Positions 11,077 to 22,237 of a stretch of 64,000 nucleotides of DNA are shown here, in pieces; positions within the stretch are counted from its first letter, which is position 1, and every line of letters begins with the position of its first letter. Below the pieces are notes generated by a model. That model was not told the origin of the DNA and searched no databases. It saw only the letters and a program-made list of their open reading frames with translations. This DNA comes from Rhizophagus clarus (taxonomy: Eukaryota; Glomeromycota; Glomeromycetes; Glomerales; Glomeraceae), in the NCBI GenBank assembly GCA_015698045.1, contig BLAL01000266.1, positions 62,001 through 126,000 of the forward strand, read 5' to 3'. Position numbers and translations under genes: made by a program.

Positions 11077-11307
11077 CTAATCCTGCAGTTGCATGAGCAC
11101 CTCTCTGGGATAAACTTGACGAATTTTTAGGCGAATATTATTAAAGAGTTCCCCTAATCTGCTTTGAATTGTAGCTTCAAGTACACTGACTGCTTGACTC
11201 CTGCCAACTGTAACTACTTGCACGACTTGATCGCGTGAAAGAGCATGAAGTTGACTACAAGGAACAATAAGACAATGAAGAATTATATTATCTTTACTGG
11301 AAGACAT
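11077..11307 (-). CDS. Small ORF resembling a CRN header
   Basis: This 76-residue ORF has a start MSSSKDNIILHCLIVPCSQL, then a VVQVV strand, GRSQAVSVLEATIQSRL (helix) and NNIRLKIRQVYPREV. The beta-helix-beta order and the position of the helix resemble the ubiquitin-like N-terminal domain of Crinkler proteins. No payload domain follows within 1 kb downstream. It may be a truncated CRN fragment, a separate small protein, or chance. Confidence 0.35.
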   Translation of the reverse strand: MSSSKDNIILHCLIVPCSQLHALSRDQVVQVVTVGRSQAVSVLEATIQSRLGELFNNIRLKIRQVYPREVLMQLQD

Positions 11308-11970
11308 CTTGATTCCTATTTACAAAGCCCATAGTGAGAAAAGACTCGCTCTTGCACTATACATACACAACTTCTAGCACATACATACCTTAAATTTTTG
11401 CAGGGAGGTTGGCTGAACTTCCACATACTCCTACATGCTTTATATCTTGCTGGGAAAAAAATTAAGGAGGTATGAAGCGTAATTAGTATTGTCGTCTGAT
11501 GCCAAGACTTCTATGAAAGCACATGTAAACGGATTTTTCAAACCTTTTCACATGGAGATCTACCAGAGAGACTATAGTTGGTTTTACGCCTGGCGATCTC
11601 AAAATTGTGAGTCTCTCAGCCCTTCATAACATATGCTTTTGACGTTAATATTTACTTTTAGAGCTGGTCCTGTGTTGCTTGTAGACATTCTTTCACATTT
11701 TTCTCATGTTTGTTTGGGAAAAAATAAAGAACAAAGGTTAGTATGTTTCGAATATTTATGCAAAAATTAATATGCTTTAGCGCCTTAACGGCTGTCACAC
11801 AGACCTATTATATGATCAGCCTATTTCTTGTTGCACAATATGTGGCCTAGCAAAAAATCTTCTGAACTGACGACCACAGCTCCAGATCAATGATCAGTAT
11901 TCTGGACTCGGCCATAGGCACCTTCGGTAAAATTTTCCACATTAAATATATTACTTTACTATTAGCAATC
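11308..11970. other. Intergenic, no gene seen
   Basis: This is AT-rich sequence with no motif that I recognise. The plus-strand ORF that begins at 11890 is open here, but its first 27 residues look unrelated to the repeat protein that follows. The ATG at 11971 is therefore preferred. Confidence 0.4.
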
Positions 11971-12597
11971 ATGGTGAGTAACGATACTCTTACAAAAGAA
12001 TCACTTGATCAATTATATGAAGTATTTTTATATAAGAAGAAGGATATAATAGCTATTCAGAAAAAACTAGGCATCAATGCCAAAACAAATCAAGAGGCTG
12101 TGCGTCAAAGCAAGGAAGAGATAACACTTGCCGATTCATATGAGTTGTTGTTAGACTTGGTGGGAGACATGTTACCAATACAGGAGGAACTCAACATCGA
12201 AGGCAATCCCATTCTAGAGATGAAACTTAGGAGTTATAAAGCTTCTATGGATATATCATATGGGCAAATATGTAATCTGCTTTTATATTTAGAAGAGGAT
12301 ATAATAGCAATTCAGGATAAACTCGACATTGTTGGTTATTCTAATCAAGAAAGGGCGGAAGAAGTTGATGAAAATATGAGAGCATGTCTCCAGAAGCTTG
12401 AGGAATTTTATGGTCCCTTAGAGGATGATCCAGGTGTGATATTACCGAAATATGGTGAAATGGGTGTAAAGAAAATTATGTTTACTGGAGAGGGGCTTCC
12501 ATTATTTCCGAAGCTCTCTCCTCAACAATTGCACGAAATATTTGTCAAAAATCCATCTAGTGCTGGTCAATGCCCATGTCTAGAACAGGTTAGCTAA
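11971..12597 (+). CDS. Helical-repeat protein, function unknown
   Basis: The protein is about 208 residues from MVSNDTLTKESLDQLYEVFL. Three diverged repeats are visible by eye: YEVFLYKKKDIIAIQKKLGI, YELLLDLVGDMLPIQEELNI and NLLLYLEEDIIAIQDKLDI, spaced about 50-60 residues. All share LL-x3-DI-x-IQ-x2-L-x-I and a short loop. A C-terminal region with a Pro-rich stretch and CPCLEQ follows. No catalytic motif is seen. The repeats are predicted helical hairpins and may form a coiled or bundle fold. ATGGTGAGT at the start could also be a donor, so an upstream exon is possible. Confidence 0.5.
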   Translation: MVSNDTLTKESLDQLYEVFLYKKKDIIAIQKKLGINAKTNQEAVRQSKEEITLADSYELLLDLVGDMLPIQEELNIEGNPILEMKLRSYKASMDISYGQICNLLLYLEEDIIAIQDKLDIVGYSNQERAEEVDENMRACLQKLEEFYGPLEDDPGVILPKYGEMGVKKIMFTGEGLPLFPKLSPQQLHEIFVKNPSSAGQCPCLEQVS

Positions 12598-12710
12598 TCT
12601 ATATTTTTTGTCGCACAGAAGTACATGCATGTGGCCCAGCAAAAACTAATTAATGATCATCGCTCTGGACTATTGATCTAGCCAACCCTGGATCAGAATA
12701 CCACTGCAAA

Positions 12711-13565
12711 TTATCTCGCATAACTTAAATCTAAGAGGCGCTGAAGTCCCTGAGCTAAAATCTGTCTACTAAAAACGTTGTTCTGTATAAGATGATTTCT
12801 AACTGCTCCAATGAGATCGGGAGGTGATAAAGTTTCCTTGAAATTCTCTATGTGGATATTTGGATTTAGCTTATTTACGGCTTCTTTGCTAATTTTATAA
12901 TACCCCCTTAAATTAAGATATTTTAAATTGGGACATGATCTAGTAATTTCTTCGATAGTTATATCAGTAATTTCACAATAGCTAAGGTCGAGTTGTTGGA
13001 GCCTCGGGCAGGAGCAAATAACATTACAAATTATTATTTCAGAAAACCCTGTATGACCTAAAATATTTAGATATTCTAGTTTGTGGCATAAATTTGCGAT
13101 TGCAGATAAACCTATATTGCTTTCTGATTTAAATCCGTGTAAAGTAGATATATTAAGATACTCCAAATTTGGGTATGACTTTGCTATTAGCTTTAGAGTT
13201 TTACCAAAACGGTCATCTGTACTCCCTTCGAAATTTAAATGAATTATATTTGGGAATGTGTGTATAATGCCTTTGATTTTTTTATTTGAAAGTGAAGGGT
13301 AGCGCGTTATTTTAAGATGAGTTAGTTTTGAGCTATAAACTGGCTTTCTTCCTCCTCCAGGTACTATTTTTAAAAATCTTTCTAATCGAGTTCGATCCTC
13401 TGCTTTTCCACCCTTTAGCTCAATGCGTCTCCATAGAATAGGGGCACCGCATCTGTACCACATTTGGGAAACATATAGAGAGGGATAGAGGGATTTATCT
13501 ATCGCTAAAAAATGTAAAATCTGTTCTAGTAGTTCTGGTAAATAAAAGATGCTTGAATGCGCCAT
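12711..13565 (-). CDS. F-box and leucine-rich repeat protein
   Basis: This intact 284-residue ORF starts [20 protein letters not shown]. Residues 8-48 match an F-box (LPELLEQIL, a variable middle, CGAPILW). Residues 80-235 hold AMN1-type leucine-rich repeats, such as [33 protein letters not shown] and [12 protein letters not shown]-box proteins bind Skp1 and bring substrates, bound here by the LRR face, to an SCF ubiquitin ligase. AM fungi have large numbers of such genes. The C-terminal 45 residues have no assigned role. No intron is needed. Confidence 0.85.
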   Translation of the reverse strand: MAHSSIFYLPELLEQILHFLAIDKSLYPSLYVSQMWYRCGAPILWRRIELKGGKAEDRTRLERFLKIVPGGGRKPVYSSKLTHLKITRYPSLSNKKIKGIIHTFPNIIHLNFEGSTDDRFGKTLKLIAKSYPNLEYLNISTLHGFKSESNIGLSAIANLCHKLEYLNILGHTGFSEIIICNVICSCPRLQQLDLSYCEITDITIEEITRSCPNLKYLNLRGYYKISKEAVNKLNPNIHIENFKETLSPPDLIGAVRNHLIQNNVFSRQILAQGLQRLLDLSYAR

Positions 13566-13780
13566 ACATAGTGCATATTATACATTATATCTTTAAACAA
13601 AAAATAAAATTAGTTGTCCTATCATATATGTGATCATACTTGGTCGGATTGCATAGTGGCAAATATTGCGTGGGGTTAGTAGTAAACTTACCTGCGGTCT
13701 TGCGCCTATTATTTCTCAATCTTTTAGCCATTACCAGATAACTTTTCCAATTCAATTAATCCCTTCTCAGAAAAATTATT

Positions 13781-13990
13781 TCACATTTCGTCTATATCAC
13801 TTCTTAACATTTTTTTGAAATCTTCTGGTGCCATGACTTTATATAGATAATAGATTTCCCAGGCGATTCTTTTAAGATTTTGATGTATCTTAGTTACATC
13901 ATGTTCCAACGCTATAATAGACTCTTTGATATTCACAATAGTATATATCCTTTCTTTTTCCGAATCTGTGTAATTGGTTTTAGAGGGCAT
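13781..13990 (-). CDS. Small hypothetical protein
   Basis: This 69-residue ORF begins MPSKTNYTDSEKERIYTIVN and is predicted mostly helical and charged. It has no cysteine cluster, signal peptide or membrane segment. It lies 126 bp beyond the end of the polymerase pseudogene (in transcription sense, downstream of a minus-strand flank). I do not recognise it, and it may not be real. Confidence 0.3.
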   Translation of the reverse strand: MPSKTNYTDSEKERIYTIVNIKESIIALEHDVTKIHQNLKRIAWEIYYLYKVMAPEDFKKMLRSDIDEM

Positions 13991-14115
13991 TTTTTTATAT
14001 ATCTAAAAAAAAAATAAACTGAATATTTATCGTGCTTGAACAAAATCTATAATATTTATATTAGCATTGTAACTTGTCTTCCTGCTTGCATATATGTGCC
14101 GTTCACTATTCTAGC

Positions 14116-15600
14116 TTATGTGGGTGAGCTAGATATGTGAGACACACATTCGTTTTGATATTTCTCTGGGAGCTTGGCCCTCATAGCTCTTTTTTCGGCC
14201 TCTTCATGGGGGATACCATCTTTGACCATATTCTTATAAATCATATTGCGCCAATGCCCATATGGTAATGTAGTTATCCCATCTGATAATATCCAACGCT
14301 TAGTATCTATGGGACAGAGTGCCTTCTTTTCAGTCTCGACCAGAGATAATATGTGATCCTTTGATCGGATACCTACATTCTTGGCATAGAACACTTCTTT
14401 ACCATAGAGACAGTCTAGATAAACTTGGGTCATGGGATCGAATATTTTGGCTTCGTCTACAGGGTCATCAAGCAATGTTCTGCCTAAAAATGGGAAATAT
14501 GTATCAGTTGCCATCTCGCCCATACTTTTCTTACTAACCCCCTTATGTCTAGAACTTGTGATCTTATCTGCCAAGACATAGTGGTAAGATTTGGCTCGAA
14601 TGTGTGTTGATAATGAAATCGCATTATCTGGGGTTTCATCCTTATATTTGCCAACTGTTTGATCTCCATTAAGATTAAAGAGATCTGGTCACTCGGCCAT
14701 GTCTCTATAGATATCTTCTGTTTCAGTTTCGAAGATGTAGGAGTCTGTATCCATATATCCAAGCCTGGCCTTGTCCCCATATTTTTCCTTCACATATCCA
14801 TACCAGAATTCATACATGTGAAGCTTGCTAAGACTCAAAACAGATGCTTCAACTATGATAAGCTTGTTGAGAGTTACGCTAGCTTTTCCCATATGTGCAC
14901 CTATTAAAGTAGGACCAATTGGGCGACCATACTTAAATCTGGGACTACGAACCTGTTTTAAGAACCTCTTTTCATCTCGCTCATTATTATTCTTCATAAT
15001 TTTGACATCCTGGTACTTGCGAACATTCTCCATAGTCTTGCCATATACTGATACATTCATAAGTTTGAAAAAGTCACTCAGGAATGTATTTCCAGCTTTT
15101 TTAACCTTATTACGTTTCTCAGTATTAAAAGATATATATGGTTCAAGCCAGTTAGTCTGGTTGAAGGAGAGTATCTCTGAAACTTCATCTATAACCATAC
15201 CTAATTTTACATAATATTGGAGCTCTTGGTAATGGATGACATAGTTTTTTCGTGGTCCAAGATGGGGGACTAATTTTTCTGTGGCAGAGAAGCGTTCACC
15301 ATCTAATTGTTCTACAAGTTTAGCATTATATGGACATAACCAATCCTTTTCTACAGCGACATTCTCCACGACTGGAGGTAAGTCTTTTAAATATTCATGA
15401 GTCTTTAGAGGGAAATGAGCATTAATATTTAAGAAATACCCTCGTTTAGCATCAGATCGTGTATTGAGAATCTTTTCAAGATATTTCTTCTGCATAGCTG
15501 GATTTTTTAGTAAATATTCCCGACTAGCTTCCCATTGATAATTTCTGATAGGCAAATATTAGCTCATAGAATGTCCATAAAGATTTGTTGCATCTACATA
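14116..15600 (-). pseudogene. Protein-primed DNA polymerase B, C-terminal part (Maverick-like)
   Basis: Read from 15600 downwards, this part starts with the first palm motif, DATNLYGHSMS, at 15595-15563. A TAA stop stands where a Gln is expected. It continues with KLMNVSVYGKTMENVRKY (second motif) and YMDTDSYIFE (third motif, the metal-binding D-x-D). A TGA at about 14689 interrupts it again, but the same frame resumes through LNGDQTVGKYKDE, KGVSKKSMGE and PYGHWRN. The motif set (YGKTMEN, DTDS) is that of family-B polymerases of Mavericks/Polintons and related elements, not of cellular polymerases. The N-terminal half lies at 25406-28617; element A separates the two. Not functional as it stands. 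Confidence 0.85.
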
Positions 15601-15624
15601 CACAGGTCGAATGAAAAAAAATCG
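15601..15624. repeat. Element A left terminal inverted repeat
   Basis: It starts CACAGGTCGAATGAAAA and ends in ATCG. It is preceded by the target copy ATA (15598-15600). Confidence 0.9.
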
Positions 15625-16110
15625 GATTTTGCTCTATTTAAAATAGCCTTGCCAACTTCAATATAGAATATGCCAAATTTTGCTTATTTTAGTATAGCCA
15701 TATCTATTTTTGCCGATTTTTGTTAAATTCCGATTTTTCAGTCATAAATGCCGATTTTAGCGGCCGATTTTTACCTTTTTTTAAATAAATGCCGATATTT
15801 AAACTGGAGATATTATATTTATTATATACTTTACCCTTTTCGTATAGTTCGAATAAAGGATTTTATCTTATTTAAAATTCCCTTGCCGACTTCAATAAGG
15901 CTTTGCCGATTATTTTACTAATTTTTTGCCGATTTTTGTTAACTTCCAATTTTTCATCCAGAAATGCCGATTTTAGCGGCCGATTTTTACCTTTTTTTTA
16001 ATTAAATGCCGATATTTAAACCGGAGATATTATATTTAGTGTAAACTTTACCGCTTTTGACACAGGTCGAATAAAGATTTTACTCTATTTAAAATAGCCT
16101 TTGCCGATAT
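15601..16110. repeat. Tandem copies of element A left terminus
   Basis: The terminal block recurs at about 15843 (first bases decayed to TATAGTTCGAAT) and at 16061 (CACAGGTCGAATAAAG). Copies 1 and 2 also share the inner words GCGGCCGATTTTTACC and CCGATATTTAAAC. The repeat period is about 220-240 bp. Only the outermost copy is next to the target duplication. Confidence 0.75.
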
Positions 16111-16663
16111 TTAAATTGTAATATTTCGTAATTTTACATCATAGGATTTTTGAAATTATTTATTATACTAATAAATATAAGATACTATTCTAAATATTCT
16201 ACTTGTTTTGTACATTGAATTCCCAGTTGGTTCGATTTTACAAACAATAACTGAAGTATTCATAAGGTTGAACAGTGATAATCGAAACTGATGAGATCGC
16301 ATTGATAAGGCCTATTCCTAAAAAGTTAATTAATCACATTTAATTAAACGCTATTTAATTGTACTATTTTTTTTTTTTTTCAAAAAAAAACTTTCTTTCT
16401 GAAAGAAGAGTCTGCCTCCTATACCGTTTGCCGTCATGCATAGTGTGTTATAGGAAAGGTGGGCTAGGTGGCCACCTAAAGTTTGTAAATAACTCTGGTA
16501 CCAAAGTTGATGATCTATTTACTATACATAGACCTCTCGCTTCGAATTTTGGTTATGATAATTCCGCCTCCTCTGTCGCATTATTCGTCGAAGTCTAAAT
16601 AGATATCATTATGACTTATGAGTAAAATATTTACAATAATAATGTAAATTCTTTAATCATAGT

Positions 16664-16919
16664 TAAAATAGGCATGATGGGATAACTCATATATCATGAG
16701 CTCTGTCTGTGCGAAGTGCCGTTTTATTTATAATCAAAGTAGACTTAAGTCGTAAGTAACTTTGATTATCATTGATTAGGAAAGTACATGCAACGAAAAT
16801 CCTTTATCAAGAGGTAAAATAGGCATGATGGGATAACTCATATATCATGAGCTCTGTCTGTGCGAAGTGCCGTTTTATTTATAATCAAAGTAGGCTTAAG
16901 TCGTAAGTAACTTGATTAT
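16664..16919. repeat. 105-bp direct repeat, two copies
   Basis: Copy 1 (16664-16769) and copy 2 (16815-16919) differ at only a few positions. Both contain the small dyad CTCAT-atatc-ATGAG and the word GCGAAGTGCCG. They are separated by about 45 bp, within the transposase-side subterminal region of element A. The region 16920-17421 continues with GCCGATTTGCAATAC words and has no gene. Confidence 0.8.
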
Positions 16920-17421
16920 AACAATGATGATTATTGGAGAATTAAGTTGCAACATTTTTAAACATTTTTGAATAAGTGCCATATTAATTTAATGTAATTG
17001 TTACCCTTTTCAAATAAGAAGGGCCGATTTGCAATACAGCTTTGCCGGCCTTAAATGTATTTATATAGCCAGAATAATTGTTTTATACTTTATGTGATAT
17101 TTAATTAAAATAAAATAAACCTTTGATATCTAAAAATTATTACATGATTAGAGTTATTAATCACAAAGTATGGTGCTTGTATCGTAATGCCGTAATAAAA
17201 GACCGATTTGCAATACAACTTTGCCGGCTCAAAATAAGATCTCTTGTTATCTGAATTATCTGATTTTTCACGCGGTTAGAATTAATTACGGTATATGTAA
17301 CCTTTATCGTTATTCTTGTGCCAAAAAAAAATGATTGTTATAATTTAATCAAATACAAATGCTATAATTGAATTCGCCATTCCGATTTTACATATAATTC
17401 ATTTTATATTATATAAAGTTT

Positions 17422-20400
17422 TTAAAACGAAATTTTTTTATTTAAAGGAATCACAGCCATATATTCTTTTGTTTTTCTCGTCCCAGTATCAAAATTACAT
17501 TTAATGAATTTTCCTATTATATGATGTATGGGTATAATACTGTCTCTTCTCATATCATAAAACTCATTTGTCCATAATTCCATATTACATGATTTTATGT
17601 CGTTATCTACTTGGCAATAATATCTTGTACTATGATCTTGAACCGGTTTGTACCATTTGACTAACGCTAATGAATGGGTTAATGATCGTGAACTATTTAA
17701 ATGAATAGTATGCTCAAAATAAAATTGTACTTGACCGGGATAAACATCGATCGATCCATCATAATGTACAAATCGAGCTAATATATATGAGGATTTTTCG
17801 TGACGAGCAGCCTGAACAGAACCATATATGTCCGCCCCAATTCTTATTCTCCCATATTGTATAATTCTAGGGTTTACGACAGTACCGTTATTTGAACCTA
17901 TTATAGAGTAGATGGAGATGAAACAATAATCATTATACAAACTATTATAAAATTCTACCAGTAGGTCCAAAATTTGGTTTGGAAGGGTAGTTTCTTTGCG
18001 CAGTTTCATTAGCAACCCAGGAAAACATTCCGTTCCGTAAGCCGAATCTTCCTCAATAAGAGATAGTCTTATAAAATTTTGATACTCATCGCTCGCAAAA
18101 TCATCAAGTGCAGCCAAGCTGCCAACAGATTTTCTTGGTTCTATTATCTCCAAGGAGGAAAATAAGTGATCGTTGTCACAATTTGAGAGGAAGTATTGAA
18201 GGATTGTATTTTCGGACATAATTCTTAGTAGTTCAGGTTCAATATTACGTCTGCTATTATTATAAGAACCTACAATTTTTAAAAATAATTAATAACATTG
18301 CGATTTTCAAATCGGAAAAATTAAATCACGTACCTAAAATTCCGTTCATCCGTTCAAAGCTATAACACCAGAATGAAGACAAAGGACCATAGTCTAATGC
18401 GCATTCACAGATATGGAGACAGAGATGCAGATTAGGACTTATTTTTTCTTGACCATATTTTTGTTCAATTAATTTGTTCATCTCTATCAGTCTTGTAAAC
18501 GCTTCATTTAACATATTTTTTTGTAGCTCTCGGTTTGTTAAGATCTTGCAAGCGTGCACGAAATATGCAAGAATTTTTCGGTCGATGTATCCAAGGAAAC
18601 TCCATGTGATAGGTATTGCAAAAATTAACATGAAGGTTTTCCACATGTCCGCCGTGAAACTTGAGAATCCTTTACCGGTAGCTATTCTGACAGGGCGGCG
18701 TCCAAGGTCACTTGGGAACTTTATCATGTCAGCTCTCTCTTGCATAATTTTGAGCTTTTCGTTATTTAATATACCTTCGCCTATCCAGAGTTTCGTTACG
18801 ATCCATTTCGCAACACCGAGAAAAAGGCAATGCATAGGATCAACCACGCAAAAGCGAACAGGATTAAAATAAAGCAAGCGGTATATCTCCGACCAGCGAA
18901 CATGATGTTCAGAGACATGGGCTCTTCGTGCTTCTTCAGTTGCACATTGTTTCCACTCACTTGCTTTTTCTCTTATTTCATTAATATCTCGCTCAACAAA
19001 CCAGTCGTCTAAATCTGCAAACCCCCCAAAATTTGATTGATTGTTTATAAAATTTGCCGATTTGTAACATCGGTAGTATGCAATACGAGCCGAGATGAAA
19101 CTACATAATTTCCAAAACGCAGGGACGTCGCTAGAACAGCTAATGATTGCACCACGGACAAATCGACCGTTGTTGTGTTCGTTTGTTTTTATAAAATAGC
19201 CATTCCACAAACGATTTAACTGGTTAACGATCGGATACAAATAATTGTTAATTTCATGTTGGCTTGGTTCTTTCGGACCAGGCATTACTGCTAGTGTGAG
19301 AATATTGTGTGGCTTGAAGCGTTCATTACGCGACAAATTACAAAAAACGGCATAAATCACACCAACAGAATATTGTGAATTTACGAATGGCTGGAACCAA
19401 TCCATATTTAACATTAATCTGATATGAGTATCAGCAAATTCTTTTGTAAAAAATAGCGCACCATCATCATCTGTAAAACTTTTCCAGACCCTACCATCAT
19501 AGATATCGAATAAAGCTTCAGTTCCGTTTTTCCTTTCTGACCACTTCTGACATGACATTTCAAAATTTTTGCGATTAAAAAAAAGGGTCAATTGTTGCTT
19601 AATATTTATTAACGGGAATGTCATTATCGGACGGAAAATAGGATTATTACTACTATTATTACTATCTATTTTCGTTAATAGAGGGTTATTGCATTGTTGT
19701 CGAAATCGTTCTATTCTGTGATTTGGATAGTTTACAAAACTGCAAGTTGGTATTTCAGTATTGTCTAATAATTCTTTTATATCATACAATTTGTGACATC
19801 TGTCACAGGCTGCATATTTAATTATCGTTGTGGATATCCCCAACACCTTTTTAGCCATATATAAAGAGGAAGGAAAAGATGAAAATTTATTTTCATCTAT
19901 TATCAAAAGAAAAAATCTTAAGAACTTGAACAAAGAATCTATAGCTACATTGGAAAGTTTAAATCGTTGTTGATATTGTAATATCCACAAAATAGTCCAA
20001 GTATAATTATCATTAATGTTAATGTTAGGAAGAATTGGTTCGCCGTCATCAAAATCTGTTGATGCAAAATTGACTTCCTCATCGTCATCATCTTCATAAT
20101 CATCGGAATAATTAGAATCGCTATCTTCAGTATCTCCATTTTTATCGTCATCATCTTCAGAATCCCTGTCTTGATCATTCTCGTTTCTTACATTATCCAA
20201 TAATAAATTTTCAAGAACAAGATCAGATATTTTTCCTTTCTTTATCGTTCGATGTTTTGCCGATTCATGTATAGGTGTCTTCTTTGTTAAAAAGAAATAG
20301 TTTCTTGTGAGTAATGGTTCAATATCTTCGGACAATGGTTCAATATCTTCGGACAATTATTCAATATCTTCGGATAATTGTTCAGTTATATCAGGTGATG

Positions 20401-20635
20401 TATCATTTATCCCTTGTATTGGGTCGCATTCCATTACATCTTCATCAACAGCATCAGATGATATAACATTTGAAGAACCTTCTTGATAATTGTTACCAAA
20501 ATTATTATTCGCATTAGATTTTAATTTATATTTTAACTCATGTTTCAGTTTAGTCCTTGGATCAACCAATTTACCGTTACATTCTTTACAGAAACAATGC
20601 ACTTTGGTTCTGGTTCTTGTATCTAGAGATTCTGA

Positions 20636-20638
<3 letters not shown>
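17422..20638 (-). pseudogene. Element A transposase (Tnp2-type), one nonsense codon
   Basis: The gene has two exons, 20638-18334 and 18269-17422, with intron 18270-18333 (GTACGT...TTGTAG) keeping frame across NGILG/SYNNS; 1050 codons in all. The N-terminus has C-F-C-x2-CNGKLVDPRTKLKHE, a zinc-type head usual for these transposases. An acidic, LSEDIEP-repeat linker follows. The core has YSVGVIYAVFCNLSRNERF, LTLAVMPGPKEPSQHEIN, CVVDPMHCLFLGVAK and a final FERMNGILG. The C-terminal exon has RIGADIYGS, SLALVKWYKPV and IPIHHIIGKF. The only interruption is TAA at 20357-20359, in a 21-bp repeat unit whose sister units read CCA there. The enzyme family cuts at the CACTA-type termini and moves the element. 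A downstream non-ATG start after the stop is possible but weak. Confidence 0.85.
20339..20400 (-). repeat. 21-bp coding tandem repeat in transposase linker
   Basis: Three to four copies of a unit encoding LSEDIEP or a close variant lie between the zinc head and the core domain. The transposase's only stop codon falls in one of these units. Confidence 0.7.

Positions 20639-20671
<33 letters not shown>
20639..20671 (-). repeat. 33-nt A-run just before transposase ATG
   Basis: On the coding strand, 33 consecutive A's end directly at the start codon. The length is prone to slippage and to assembly error. The sequence upstream (20672-21000) is AT-rich and presumably holds the promoter. Confidence 0.8.
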
Positions 20672-20674
<3 letters not shown>

Positions 20675-22237
20675 GAATTGCAAATCAATCTAATTGGTTC
20701 GGCAATCCCGATTCTTGGTCCATTTTTGTCAAGGCACAGCTTGGTAATTAAGCTATTTTGATAATAACACATGACAATGATGTCAAGACCAATGTATTTT
20801 ATCAAATACTAAAATATAATTTTATTTTTGCTAATTCTCTAATTAAATTTGGTATTAAGGGATATAATTATACTAGAAAATTTTTTCAAATTCAATTAAT
20901 CTGATTCTTGAAACATGTCAATCGACTTACTAATAAATCTCATATATCATCACGAATTCGAAAGATCCAAATAATTTAAGTAGAGATGTAGCAATTTCCT
21001 ATTCACAGATCAAAATGCGAGAGTTATAAAAAAAGTGTCTTAGTTGTTCGCAACTGCAACAACATCAAAATTTAACACTTGGCCTATTCTTTCGAATATA
21101 TCAAAAATTAGGAAAAACTATATTTCATTTTTTTTTATATATTTTCTTTCAAGTCGTCAATTTCTAGTACATCAGTATCATTTAAAGCTGTTAACGAGAT
21201 ATCAAATATTTATTATTTTATCTTTTATTGAGTCGCTTACAATAATACGTTGAGTTATAGCATATATACGTTTATTCTAACAATCAGTCATGGTTAAAAT
21301 TACTTGTTAATTAATAGAATTGTTTTAATAAATCTTTAATTCTTCTTTTGCCCTTGGCAGTTGGCACAGACGTACAGTTTGTTAATACCACGTGACTAGA
21401 TAGTGCATAAATGTCACCCGACGTGATTGGCAGGAGCTATAAAGTTTGTTTGCGTTTACCGCGTTTACCATGCACGTTCTACAAATCGGTGATTTCCAAT
21501 TTGTTTACGTTTACTATAAATTTGCTCGTGAGTATGGTACATTTGCGTACGTTTACCACGCTTTCTTTCTTTTTTCTTCACGTTTTAGTACGATGCAACA
21601 AATTTTCTTTGTTGCCTTTCATTTTTTTCATTAATGGTTGACGATATTTTTCGCCTTATTTTTCGCTTTATTTTCGTCGGCTTAACAAAGTAAGCATATT
21701 TCTTTTCGCTAATTATATTTCCTGTCGGAAAAACCAGCTTCCGTAAGTATAACTTTATCAAGCTTCAAATGTGTTATTACTAATTTGGACATGTTATTTA
21801 TGATAATGATATAATATTTAGTTTATTAATATATTTTAATTAATTCATTGATATACTTTATTGATATATTTTAATTAATTTATTGATATTTTTAATTATT
21901 AATTGTTTACTGATATATTTTAATTAATTTATTGATATATTCTATTAATTGATAACGCTATAATATTTAGTTTATTGATATATTTTAATTAATTGATAGC
22001 GATATAATATCTAGTTTACTGATATATTTAAATATTGATTGATTTATCTTAATTTAATTAATGTAGTTTACTGATTATTTTAAATAATACATTTTAATTA
22101 ATTGAAAGCGATATAATATCAAGTTTATTTAATTTATTGATTTATTTTAATTAATATTGATAGCGATATATTTTATTAAATGATAACGAGTCTTATTAAT
22201 TTAATCTATCTTTTATTTTAATCAGACGATAACGAAA
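20672..22237. promoter_or_regulatory. Divergent intergenic region of element A
   Basis: About 1.6 kb separates the two divergent genes of element A. The part 21800-22150 consists of irregular repeats of GATATATTTTAATTAATT and GATAGCGATATAATATCTAG. No ORF with motif support is seen; the plus-strand frames at 21411-21641 are rich in Phe and lack any domain. It is probably a shared promoter region. Confidence 0.5.

Noticed and set aside
16359..16598. 79-residue ORF in element A
   Set aside because: It begins in a T-run, has no motif, and lies in a subterminal region that holds no gene in comparable elements; a chance frame.
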